A stretch of DNA of 37,416 nucleotides from an uncultured Elusimicrobia bacterium. GTDB taxonomy: Bacteria; Elusimicrobiota; Elusimicrobia; Elusimicrobiales; UBA9959. The DNA is taken from the NCBI GenBank assembly GCA_937870775.1, contig CALMZU010000318.1:1-37416 (forward strand), given 5' to 3'. The notes under the pieces were generated by a model. It searched no databases, was not told the origin of the DNA, and saw only the letters and a program-made list of their open reading frames with translations. Position numbers and translations under genes: made by a program. Below are positions 1 to 6,997 of this stretch, one piece after another; positions within the stretch are counted from its first letter, which is position 1; every line of letters starts with the position of its first letter.

Positions 1-863
1 AGTCCTGCCTGTTCATGACGGCGGGCGCGGTGGAGCGGCAGGCCGGCACCAACGATCTCTCGAAGCTCGGCGGCCTGTTCCGCGCCATGCCCGTGACCGG
101 CCTGTGCTTCCTCGTGGCCGCTGTCGCCATCTCCGGCATAGCCCCGCTCAACGGCTTCTTCTCCAAGGAACTGATCTTCAGGGGCACGCTGGACACCGGC
201 TGGACGCTGTTCTTCATAGCGGCCGAGGTCGGTTCCTTCCTCACCCTTTCCTCGATGCTGAAGCTCGGCCACTCGGTCTTCTTCGGCGCCCGCCCCGGGA
301 ACCTCGGCGGCGTCAAAGAGGCGCCGTTCGGCATGCTGCTGCCTATGCTGGTCCTGGCCGCCGTCTGCGTGCTGTTCGGCTTCGGCGCCAGCCTGCCGGT
401 GCAGTACTTCATCTCCCCGGCGCTGGCCGCCCTCGGCCTGCCCGCCGGCGAGCTGGCCGGTTTCCACGCCAACGGCCTGTTCTGGGTCTCGGTCATCGTG
501 GTGCTTTCCGCCATCTCGTGGCATATGCTGAACCTGCGCGGCGAAGGCGCCGCCCGCGTCTCGGACGCGCTGCGCGGCACGCCCGGCCTCAAGTGGATAT
601 ACGACGCGGCCGAGCGCCGCGCCTTCGACCTGTACGAGCAGGTGATGGGGAAACTGGTCCCGTGGGCCGCGAACCTGCTGTTCAAGGCCGACCGCTTCTT
701 CGACTGGGTCCTGGACACCGCCCCCAGCTCGGCGGCCAACGCCCTCGGCGGCGCGGTAAAGCGCTTCCACAACGGCTCTTACCCGCTCTACATGGCGCTG
801 ACGCTGGCCGGCACGCTGGCCTACCTGCTGCTCCTGGTCGGCGGCAACGGAGGACTTAAATAA
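1..863 (+). CDS. NuoL/HyfB-type antiporter-like subunit (5' truncated)
   Basis: C-terminal part of a large membrane subunit of a complex I or group 4 hydrogenase complex, a proton- or sodium-translocating antiporter-like subunit. The frame is open from base 3 (S-C-L-F before the ORF-track Met), so the true start lies upstream of the window. The segment TGTxDLxKLGGL..MPVTG followed by ISGIAPLNGFFSKELI is the family signature, where the conserved helix carries the FxSK lysine. Several more hydrophobic segments follow, ending in a C-terminal helix (residues about 255-277 of the visible part). Its stop overlaps the next ATG (TAATG), so it is translationally coupled to the NuoN-like gene. NuoL and other family members such as MrpA, HyfB and FpoL cannot be told apart from this fragment alone. 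Confidence 0.88.
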   Translation, partial: SCLFMTAGAVERQAGTNDLSKLGGLFRAMPVTGLCFLVAAVAISGIAPLNGFFSKELIFRGTLDTGWTLFFIAAEVGSFLTLSSMLKLGHSVFFGARPGNLGGVKEAPFGMLLPMLVLAAVCVLFGFGASLPVQYFISPALAALGLPAGELAGFHANGLFWVSVIVVLSAISWHMLNLRGEGAARVSDALRGTPGLKWIYDAAERRAFDLYEQVMGKLVPWAANLLFKADRFFDWVLDTAPSSAANALGGAVKRFHNGSYPLYMALTLAGTLAYLLLLVGGNGGLK

Positions 864-2293
864 TGGACAAGGGACTTCTCGCTTATCTGCTGATCCCGCT
901 CTTCAGCGCGCTGGTGATACCTTTCGCGGCCAGGGGCCGCGAGAAGCTGGCCGACATACTGGCCAACGTCACGCTGCTCGCCGGCCTGGTGAACCTGCTG
1001 TGGCTGGCGCTGCGCCCGTCGGTGATAGCCGGCGGCTTCGAGGAGATCCCCGGCGACGGCCTGTCGCTGCTGCTGGTGACCGCGATCTACCTCGTCGCCT
1101 TCTGCGTCACGTTCTTCTCGGCATGGTTCGTGCCCGCCGGGATGCCCAACAGGCGCGCCTACTACTCGCTGATCCTGGTGTCGGTGGCCGCGATGACCGG
1201 CGTCGTCACGGCGGCCGACTTCTTCACGCTGTACATCTACATCGAGGTGCTGGCGGTGACCTCGTTCGCGCTGATCAGCACGGACGACTCGCCCAAGGGC
1301 CTCGAGGGCGCGCTGAAGTACTTCCTGCTGTCGTTCCCGGCCTCCGCGCTGATACTCGGCGGCATAGCCGTGCTGATGATGACGCTGGGCAGCCTCTCCT
1401 ACGACAACCTGCACATCTTCATGTCCTCCGACGTGCCGGCCGGCCCCGTGGTGTTCGGCGCGGCGCTGATGATGCTCGGCTTCCTTATAAAGTCCGGCGT
1501 GGCCCCGTTCCACATGTGGACCCCTGACGCCTACCAGGGCGCCTACGCCCCGGTCTCGGCTCACCTCGCCGGCATAGTCACCAAGATCTCCGGCGTCTAC
1601 GCCGTGGTCAGGATGGCCTCGCTGCTGCGCTTCTTCGACGGGCGCGCGCAGGGCCTGTCCGCGCTGCTGATGCTGCTCGGCCTGGTGTCGATAGCCGTCG
1701 GCGCGCTGGCCGCGCTGCGGCAGACCGACCTGAAACGCATGCTCGCCTTCTCGAGCATCAGCCAGATAGGCTACATAATCCTGGCGGCCGGCCTCGGCAC
1801 GCCGCTCGCTCTGATAGGCGCGGTGTTCCACCTCATCAACCACGCCACCTTCAAGACCGTGCTGTTCCTCAACAGCGCCAGCGTCGAGAAGGCGACAGGC
1901 ACCACCGACATGGACAAGCTCGGCGGCATGGAGCACGCGATGCCGTGGACCTCGTGGACCTCGGTGATAGCGCTGTTCTCCACCGCCGGCGTACCGCCGC
2001 TGTCGGGCTTCTGGAGCAAACTGCTGATCATCCTCGCGCTGTGGGAAGCCGGCCTCAAGGGCTACGCCGTCATAGCGCTGCTGTTCAGCACCGTGACGCT
2101 CGCGTACTTCGTGATGATGCAGCGCAAGGTCTTCTTCGGCAAGAAGTCCGACGCCGCCGCGGCCGCCACCGAGGTGTCCGCGCCGCTCCTGGCCCCGGCC
2201 GTGCTGATGAGCGCCGCGATAGTGGCGCTGGGCCTGCTGTTCCCGTACGTCTTCTCCTACCTTAAGATGATGGCCGGGAGGATAATACTATGA
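863..2293 (+). CDS. NuoN/NuoM/MrpD-type antiporter-like subunit
   Basis: 476-residue polytopic membrane protein of the proton-translocating antiporter family (Proton_antipo_M), acting in the membrane arm of the hydrogenase/complex I-like complex. Key residues are visible: the TM5 glutamate in YIYIEVLAVTSF, the broken-helix lysine in GFLIKSGVAPFHMWTPDAY, and the second charged helix HLINHATFKTVLFLNSAS. About 14 hydrophobic segments span the protein. It starts on the TAATG overlap with the previous gene and ends on an ATGA overlap with the NuoJ-like gene. Length fits NuoN or MrpD (about 480-490). The exact letter is uncertain because NuoM, NuoN, MrpD and HyfB/HyfF are close relatives. Confidence 0.9.
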   Translation: MDKGLLAYLLIPLFSALVIPFAARGREKLADILANVTLLAGLVNLLWLALRPSVIAGGFEEIPGDGLSLLLVTAIYLVAFCVTFFSAWFVPAGMPNRRAYYSLILVSVAAMTGVVTAADFFTLYIYIEVLAVTSFALISTDDSPKGLEGALKYFLLSFPASALILGGIAVLMMTLGSLSYDNLHIFMSSDVPAGPVVFGAALMMLGFLIKSGVAPFHMWTPDAYQGAYAPVSAHLAGIVTKISGVYAVVRMASLLRFFDGRAQGLSALLMLLGLVSIAVGALAALRQTDLKRMLAFSSISQIGYIILAAGLGTPLALIGAVFHLINHATFKTVLFLNSASVEKATGTTDMDKLGGMEHAMPWTSWTSVIALFSTAGVPPLSGFWSKLLIILALWEAGLKGYAVIALLFSTVTLAYFVMMQRKVFFGKKSDAAAAATEVSAPLLAPAVLMSAAIVALGLLFPYVFSYLKMMAGRIIL

Positions 2294-2778
2294 ACTATTA
2301 CCACACCCTTCTGCTGTGCGCCACCGTGGCGCTGGCCGTCTGGGCAGTGATGGCCCGCGGGCTGCTGCTGTCCGCCGTGATGCTGGCCCTGGTCAGCGTC
2401 GCGGTCTCGCTGGCCTTCTTCAGCTACGGCGCGCCCTGGGCCGCCGTGTTCGAGCTGTCGGTCTGCGCCGGGCTCATCACCGTGCTGTTCATCGGCGCGG
2501 TCAGCCTGATACGCCGCGAGGAGAGCGCCAAGCCGGAGAACAGGGCGCGCTTCCACGCGCTGCCGCTGGTGCTCGCCATCTTCGCGATAGCCTCCTGGTT
2601 CGCGCTGCCGCCCTTCTTCGCCGAGCTCTCGTCGTGGATCAGGCCCGGCACCGGCGGGGGGCAGATAGGCCTCGCGCTGTGGGACCTGCGCCGCCCCGAC
2701 CTGCTCGGCCAGGTGCTTATGCTGGCGGCCGGCGTGTTCGTCATTAAGTCCGTGCTGCCCGGGAGGACCCAGAAATGA
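2290..2778 (+). CDS. NuoJ-like membrane subunit
   Basis: 162-residue membrane protein with about five hydrophobic segments. The stretch FELSVCAGLITVLFIGAVSLI matches the third-helix region of NuoJ, and resembles the MrpB/MbhD-type helix of group 4 hydrogenases. In complex I this helix forms the pi-bulge that links the quinone site to the antiporter subunits. It is the usual partner of the NuoK-like gene, which follows with an ATGA overlap. A polar loop (about residues 76-92, RREESAKPENRAR) separates the first three helices from a longer segment containing many Pro and Gly. Identity rests on position plus the helix signature, because NuoJ is poorly conserved. Confidence 0.8.
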   Translation: MNYYHTLLLCATVALAVWAVMARGLLLSAVMLALVSVAVSLAFFSYGAPWAAVFELSVCAGLITVLFIGAVSLIRREESAKPENRARFHALPLVLAIFAIASWFALPPFFAELSSWIRPGTGGGQIGLALWDLRRPDLLGQVLMLAAGVFVIKSVLPGRTQK

Positions 2779-3080
2779 ACCAATTCGCCATAGACTGGTA
2801 CCTTATAGCCCTGCTGATCTTCACCGGGCTGTACTGCATGCTGGCTTCCCGCAGCCTGGTGCGCCAGCTCGTCGGGCTGGAGATAGTCTCGAAGGGCGCG
2901 ATGCTCTGCGTGATCTCCGCCGGCGCCTACTCCAACAACATCGTCTTCGCGCAGGCCATACTGATCACGATGATCGTGATAGAGGTGGTCGTGGTGGCCA
3001 CCGGCCTCGCGCTGCTCGTGAAGAACTTCCGCGTCAACGGCTCCGCCGACGTCTGGCAGCTGAACGGGATGAAAGGATAA
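2775..3080 (+). CDS. NuoK/MnhC-like membrane subunit
   Basis: 101-residue three-helix membrane protein of the NuoK/MrpC/HyfE-like family. Two membrane-embedded glutamates sit where NuoK has its proton-path acids: in QLVGLEIVSKGAML (helix 2) and in AILITMIVIEVVVVATGLAL (helix 3). The length matches NuoK (about 100 residues). It starts on an ATGA overlap with the NuoJ-like gene. In complex I this subunit joins the antiporter subunits to the NuoH/NuoJ core and passes charge along the membrane arm. Little doubt about the family. Confidence 0.9.
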   Translation: MNQFAIDWYLIALLIFTGLYCMLASRSLVRQLVGLEIVSKGAMLCVISAGAYSNNIVFAQAILITMIVIEVVVVATGLALLVKNFRVNGSADVWQLNGMKG

Positions 3081-3084
3081 GGCC

Positions 3085-3426
3085 ATGGAAATACTGCTCT
3101 TCCCTCCGGTCGCGTTCGCCGTCTCGCTGCTCTTCGTGATGGGCCTGGCGGCGCTGCTGTCCCCGCTGGCGGCCAAACCCGCCCGCGTACCCGGCTCCGC
3201 CAAGCACCAGCCCTACGGCTGCGGCGAGGAGGTGCCCGAGGACAACGCGAAGGCGATACCCGACTACCAGGGCTTCTTCCCTTTCGCTATCTTCTTCACG
3301 CTGCTGCACGTCGCGGGCCTGATGCTCGCGACCTGGAGCTTCAACCCGATCTCCGCCGGCATAGAGCTGGCGGCCGGCTACATAGCCGCGGTCGCGGTGA
3401 TACTCGCGATACTCTTCGTCGGATAG
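3085..3426 (+). CDS. NuoA-like membrane subunit
   Basis: 113-residue three-helix protein resembling NuoA. The family's loop-plus-helix signature (YECG..P....R.P..FY..) appears here in diverged form as PYGCGEEVPEDNAKAIPDYQGFFPFAIFFTLLHVAGLML. The YxCGE cysteine is kept, while the acidic FDLE of respiratory NuoA is replaced by LLHVAG. A NuoA subunit is typical of complex I and complex I-like assemblies and is absent from simple Ech/Mbh hydrogenases, so its presence beside a [NiFe]-ligating large subunit is informative. It lies 4 nt after the NuoK-like gene in the same operon. Confidence 0.75.
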   Translation: MEILLFPPVAFAVSLLFVMGLAALLSPLAAKPARVPGSAKHQPYGCGEEVPEDNAKAIPDYQGFFPFAIFFTLLHVAGLMLATWSFNPISAGIELAAGYIAAVAVILAILFVG

Positions 3427-3433
3427 GCCTGCT

Positions 3434-3871
3434 ATGAAAATAAAAGACAAACTGATAACCTGGGCCCTGCTGAAATCGCCCTGGATACTGCACTTCAACT
3501 CCGGCGCCTGCAACGGCTGCGACATCGAGATCGTGGACGCGCTGACCCCGAAGTACGACATAGAGCGCTTCGGCATGGTGCTGAAGGCCACGCCCCGCCA
3601 CGCCGACATCCTGGTGGTCAGCGGCCCGGTGACGCGCCAGCAGGCCAAGCGCCTGAGGACCATTTACGAGCAGATGCCCGAGCCCAAGTTCGTGATGGCC
3701 GTGGGCGCCTGCGCCTGCTCCGGCGGCGTGTTCAACGGCTGCTACGGCGTGATCCCCGGCGTCGACAAGACCCTGCCGGTGTCGGTCTACGTGCCCGGCT
3801 GCCCGGTGCGCCCCGAGGCCATCATCGACGGCGTCGTGAAGCTGATACAGAGCGTCGAAGGGAAGAAGTAA
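3434..3871 (+). CDS. [NiFe] hydrogenase small subunit / NuoB-like
   Basis: 145-residue iron-sulfur subunit carrying the proximal [4Fe-4S] cluster (N2 in complex I) that takes electrons from the active site. Ligand cysteines are visible: C26 and C29 in SGACNGCDIE, C93 or C95 in VGACACSGG, and C123 in PGCPVRPEAI. The first motif is CxxC, as in hydrogenase small subunits, whereas respiratory NuoB has a tandem CC pair. That supports a hydrogenase function. About 145 residues is normal for the compact group 4 small subunit. It lies 7 nt downstream of the NuoA-like gene. It could be called NuoB, HycG, MbhJ or EchC by family. Confidence 0.92.
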   Translation: MKIKDKLITWALLKSPWILHFNSGACNGCDIEIVDALTPKYDIERFGMVLKATPRHADILVVSGPVTRQQAKRLRTIYEQMPEPKFVMAVGACACSGGVFNGCYGVIPGVDKTLPVSVYVPGCPVRPEAIIDGVVKLIQSVEGKK

Positions 3872-3881
3872 GGAGCCCGAC

Positions 3882-4358
3882 ATGAGCGAATTCGAGAAAG
3901 AAGAGAAGATAAAGGGCGCCCTCGAGGCGCAGTTCCCCGGCGTCGTGAGCAACGCCGCCGTGCAGAGGAAGAACCGCGTGTGGCTGGACTGCGCGGCGGA
4001 CAAGCTGCCCGCCGTGCTGGACTGGATGCGCGGCCAGGGCTTCGACCACCTCGCCACCGTGACCGGCTTCGACGAGGGGGAGAACCTCGGCGCCGCCTAC
4101 CACATGACCGACACGCACATGATAGTGACCGTGAAGGCGCGCACCCCGCGCGCCAACCCCTCGCTGCCCAGCGTGCTCTCCATATTCCCCGGCGCGCTGT
4201 CCTACGAGCGCGAGCTCGAGGACATGTTCGGGATAAAGGTGCAGGGCCTGCCGCCCGGGCGCCGGTACCCGCTCGACGACGATTTCCCGAAGGACCAGTA
4301 CCCGCTCCGCAAGGACTGGAAGTTCGTCCCGCCGGCGGACGAAGTGGAGGCCAAATAA
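3882..4358 (+). CDS. NuoC/HycE-N-like 30 kDa-type subunit
   Basis: 158-residue hydrophilic subunit of the NuoC (complex I 30 kDa) family, which is fused to the large subunit in HycE-type enzymes but separate here. The C-terminal signature is clear: SYERELEDMFGIKVQGLP...RYPLDDDFPKDQYPLRKDW. A good AGGAG Shine-Dalgarno lies 8 nt before the ATG at 3882. The stop overlaps the start of the large-subunit gene (TAATG), as expected for two proteins that assemble together on the cytoplasmic side. The role is structural, positioning the large and small subunits. Confidence 0.9.
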   Translation: MSEFEKEEKIKGALEAQFPGVVSNAAVQRKNRVWLDCAADKLPAVLDWMRGQGFDHLATVTGFDEGENLGAAYHMTDTHMIVTVKARTPRANPSLPSVLSIFPGALSYERELEDMFGIKVQGLPPGRRYPLDDDFPKDQYPLRKDWKFVPPADEVEAK

Positions 4359-5551
4359 TGTCAAAGATAACCATCCCGCTGGGCCCCCAGCATCCCGCGC
4401 TCAAAGAGCCCGAGAACTTCATGCTCGTCCTGGAGGGCGAGCAGATCTCCGGCGCCACCGTGAACCTCGGCTACAACCACCGCGGCATGGAGAAGGCCGC
4501 CGAGGAGCGCACCTACATACAGAACCTCTACCTGATAGAGCGCGTCTGCGGCATCTGCTCCCACTCCCACACGACCTGCTACATCACCAACGTCGAGGAG
4601 ATAGCCAAGGCCGAGACCCCCAAGCGCGCGCTCGCGATACGCGCGCTGTTCGGGGAACTCGAGCGCGTGCACAGCCACCTGCTGTGGCTCGGCGTCGCCG
4701 CCTACGAAATGGGCTTCGAGACGCTGTTCATGTACACCTGGCGCGACCGCGAGCAGGTGCTCGACTGCCTGGAGATGCTCTCCGGCAACCGCGTGCACTA
4801 CTCCATCAACACCATAGGCGGCGTGCGCCGCGACATCTCGGCCGAGCAGAAGGCCGAGGTCCTGAAGCGCATCGCCTACCTCGAGGAGCGCACGAAGTAC
4901 TACGTGAAGATCGGCACCGAGGAATCCACCATACTGGCCCGCACGCAGAACGTGGGCAAGCTGCCCTACGACGTGGCGATACAGCGCGGCGCGGTGGGCC
5001 CCACGGCCCGCGCCTCCGGCGTGGCGCGCGACGTGCGCAAGGACGAGCCGTACCTGATCTACAACGAACTGGACTTCAAGGTGATCACGCACGACACCTG
5101 CGACGTGTTCGGCCGCCTGGTCGTGCGCGTGCTGGAGCTCGTCGAGTCCTACAAGATGATCAAGCAGATCCTCAACGGCCTGCCCGAGGGCCCGATAGCG
5201 GTGAAGGTGCCCATGCGCCTGCCGGCCGGCGAGGCCGTGAACCACTACGAGGCGCCCCGCGGCGAGGACATCCACTACCTGAAGGCCAACGGCACCGACA
5301 AGCCCGACCGCGTGAAGGTGCGCGCCCCCACGATGGCCAACCTGCAGAGCGTGGCCTATATGATGGAGGGCGGGTGGCTGGCCGACGCGCCGCTGGTGAT
5401 AGCGGCCATAGACCCGTGCATGTCCTGCACCGACCGCGCCGCCGTCTGGGACCCCAAGAAGGGCAAGACCACGGTGTACGGCTGGGAAGAGCTGCGCAAG
5501 ATGGGCATAGAGCACTACAAGCGCCGGGGCGTGGACTTCAGCCGGCTGTGA
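4358..5551 (+). CDS. Group 4 [NiFe] hydrogenase large subunit (NuoD/HycE-like)
   Basis: 397-residue catalytic subunit. The ORF track extends it to 3980, but that extension overlaps nuoC out of frame. The ATG at 4358, on the TAATG overlap, gives the standard N-terminus (ITIPLGPQHPALKEPE). Both [NiFe]-binding motifs are intact: L1 RVCGICSHSHTTC (C64, C67) and L2 DPCMSCTDR (C354, C357). Respiratory NuoD has lost these cysteines, so this is predicted to be an active group 4 hydrogenase (proton reduction or H2 oxidation coupled to ion translocation). The 37 residues after TDR resemble the C-terminal propeptide that HycI removes from E. coli HycE. No Hyp maturation genes are in the window. The exact group 4 subgroup cannot be set by eye. 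Confidence 0.92.
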   Translation: MSKITIPLGPQHPALKEPENFMLVLEGEQISGATVNLGYNHRGMEKAAEERTYIQNLYLIERVCGICSHSHTTCYITNVEEIAKAETPKRALAIRALFGELERVHSHLLWLGVAAYEMGFETLFMYTWRDREQVLDCLEMLSGNRVHYSINTIGGVRRDISAEQKAEVLKRIAYLEERTKYYVKIGTEESTILARTQNVGKLPYDVAIQRGAVGPTARASGVARDVRKDEPYLIYNELDFKVITHDTCDVFGRLVVRVLELVESYKMIKQILNGLPEGPIAVKVPMRLPAGEAVNHYEAPRGEDIHYLKANGTDKPDRVKVRAPTMANLQSVAYMMEGGWLADAPLVIAAIDPCMSCTDRAAVWDPKKGKTTVYGWEELRKMGIEHYKRRGVDFSRL

Positions 5552-5566
5552 GCAAGGAAATCTAAA

Positions 5567-6508
5567 ATGGAAATAACGCTTCCTCTGTTCTACCTGATAA
5601 TCTTCCCGGGCTTCCTGTTCCTGGCGGTCTACGGGCTGTGGCTGCAGTGGCTGGACCGCAAGCTGTGCGCCGTGATGCAGAACCGCGTCGGCCCGCCGTG
5701 GGTGCAGCCCTACGCGGACTTCGTGAAGCTGCTGGCGAAGGAAGTGATAGTGCCGGACGCCGCCGAGAGCGGGATGTTCCGCGTGCTGCCGTTCTTCGCG
5801 ATGGCCGCCGTGATGACCGCGCTCCTGTGCATACCGGTGACCGGCGCCGCGCTGTTCCCTTTCCAGGGCGACATGGTGGCGGTGATCTACCTGCTGACCA
5901 TCCCGACGGTGACGTTCTTCCTCGCCGGCTGGAGCTCGACGAGCCCCTACTCCACCGTGGGCGCGATGCGCGTGCTGACGCAGCTGTTCGCCTACGAGGT
6001 GCCGCTGATGCTGGCGCTGATAGGCCCGGCCATACTGGCCGGCACCTGGAGGCTGTCGGGCATAGCGGAGTTCTTCTCCGCGCACCCGGCGCTGATGCCG
6101 GCCCAGGCCATAGGCTTCTTCGCCGCGCTGATAGCGCTGCAGGGCAAGCTCGAGCGCCTGCCCTTCGACATCCCGCACGCCAAGAACGAGATAGTCGGCG
6201 GCCAGTTCACCGAGTACTCCGGCAGGCTGCTGGGGTTCTTCAACCTCGCGGTCGACATGGAGCTGGTCGTGGGCGCGGCGCTCCTGAACGCGGTGTTCCT
6301 CGGCGGCCAGAACGGCTTCACCGGCGCGGCCGCGGCGGCCGTGTTCCTGGCGAAGACGATCGCCATAACCTTCCTGCTGGCGCTGCTGAAGTCGCTGATG
6401 GCCCGCATACGCATAGAGCAGATGATCAACTTCTGCTGGAAGTACCTGGCCCCGGCGGCCATGGCGCAGGTGGCGCTGGACATATACCTCAAGTACAGGC
6501 TTGGATAA
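5567..6508 (+). CDS. NuoH/HyfC-type membrane subunit
   Basis: 313-residue membrane subunit that anchors the catalytic arm to the membrane arm. About eight hydrophobic segments are visible. Family motifs include LQWLDRKLCAVMQNRVGPPWVQPYADFVKLLAKE (cytoplasmic loop 1), AYEVPLMLALIGPA and LPFDIPHAKNEIVGGQFTEYSG, the loop that in complex I lines the quinone channel. An AAGGA Shine-Dalgarno precedes the ATG, 15 nt after the large-subunit stop. The family includes complex I NuoH and hydrogenase HyfC/HycD/EchB. The acidic residues of the loops (E, D) are kept, consistent with a working ion-coupling module. Confidence 0.92.
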   Translation: MEITLPLFYLIIFPGFLFLAVYGLWLQWLDRKLCAVMQNRVGPPWVQPYADFVKLLAKEVIVPDAAESGMFRVLPFFAMAAVMTALLCIPVTGAALFPFQGDMVAVIYLLTIPTVTFFLAGWSSTSPYSTVGAMRVLTQLFAYEVPLMLALIGPAILAGTWRLSGIAEFFSAHPALMPAQAIGFFAALIALQGKLERLPFDIPHAKNEIVGGQFTEYSGRLLGFFNLAVDMELVVGAALLNAVFLGGQNGFTGAAAAAVFLAKTIAITFLLALLKSLMARIRIEQMINFCWKYLAPAAMAQVALDIYLKYRLG

Positions 6509-6511
6509 AAC

Positions 6512-6913
6512 ATGAAACACCCCGCTAGGATATTCAAAGAAGCGATAATGCACCTTTTCAAGAAGCCGGCCACCTGCGGCTACCCTTTCGAGAAGGCGAA
6601 GGTGATGCCCAACTTCCGCGGCCGCATAGACTTCGACTCGTCGAAGTGCATCGGCTGCCAGATGTGCGTGCGCGTGTGCCCGGCGAAGGCGATAGAGATA
6701 AAGCTCTCCGCCGAGCAGCCGCCGGCGCCGGCCCCCGTCGAGGGGCAGCCCGCGGCCCCGGTGAAGAAGAAGTTCGACTGCATCATGAAGCTCGACCGCT
6801 GCGTGTACTGCTGGCAGTGCGCCGAGACCTGCCCCAAGAAGGCGCTGATCATGACGCAGGACTTCGAGCTGGCCCACGTGGACCGCAAGGAGCTCAGGCG
6901 CCACTACAAGTAA
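6512..6913 (+). CDS. NuoI/HycF-type 2x[4Fe-4S] ferredoxin subunit
   Basis: 133-residue ferredoxin-like subunit carrying two [4Fe-4S] clusters that wire the small subunit to an external electron carrier. The clusters are CIGCQMCVRVCP (C46, C49, C52, C56) and CVYCWQCAETCP (C97, C100, C103, C107). Between them lies an unusual Ala/Pro-rich insert (about residues 66-85, QPPAPAPVEGQPAAPV) where relatives have a short loop. No nuoE, nuoF or nuoG gene follows, so the likely partner is reduced ferredoxin or a module encoded upstream. The start at 6512 lies 3 nt after nuoH; a second in-frame ATG at 6548 is possible. Last gene of the operon. Confidence 0.9.
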   Translation: MKHPARIFKEAIMHLFKKPATCGYPFEKAKVMPNFRGRIDFDSSKCIGCQMCVRVCPAKAIEIKLSAEQPPAPAPVEGQPAAPVKKKFDCIMKLDRCVYCWQCAETCPKKALIMTQDFELAHVDRKELRRHYK

Positions 6914-6932
6914 GGCTCCGTCCCGCATGAAG

Positions 6933-6965
6933 GAAGCCGGCCCCCGGGCCGGCTTCTTCATTTCC
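6933..6965 (+). terminator. Intrinsic terminator of the hydrogenase operon
   Basis: Perfect 10-bp inverted repeat GAAGCCGGCC/GGCCGGCTTC with a 4-nt loop, followed by TTCATTT. It begins 20 nt after the NuoI-like stop and separates the operon from the mscS promoter. Confidence 0.8.
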
Positions 6966-6985
6966 AATCGGCGGGGGGAATTTTT

Positions 6986-6991
6986 TATAAT
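6986..6991 (+). promoter_or_regulatory. TATAAT -10 box of mscS, probably leaderless
   Basis: A perfect TATAAT ends 6 nt before the mscS ATG (6998). Transcription would start at or within 1-2 nt of the ATG, and no Shine-Dalgarno is present (CAATAT precedes the start). The -35 region is weak (TTCCAA at 6962-6967, 18-nt spacing). Confidence 0.7.
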
Positions 6992-6997
6992 CAATAT

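Noticed and set aside
3980-4357. N-terminal extension of the hydrogenase large subunit in the ORF track
   Set aside because: Out-of-frame overlap with nuoC. The family N-terminus begins at the ATG at 4358.
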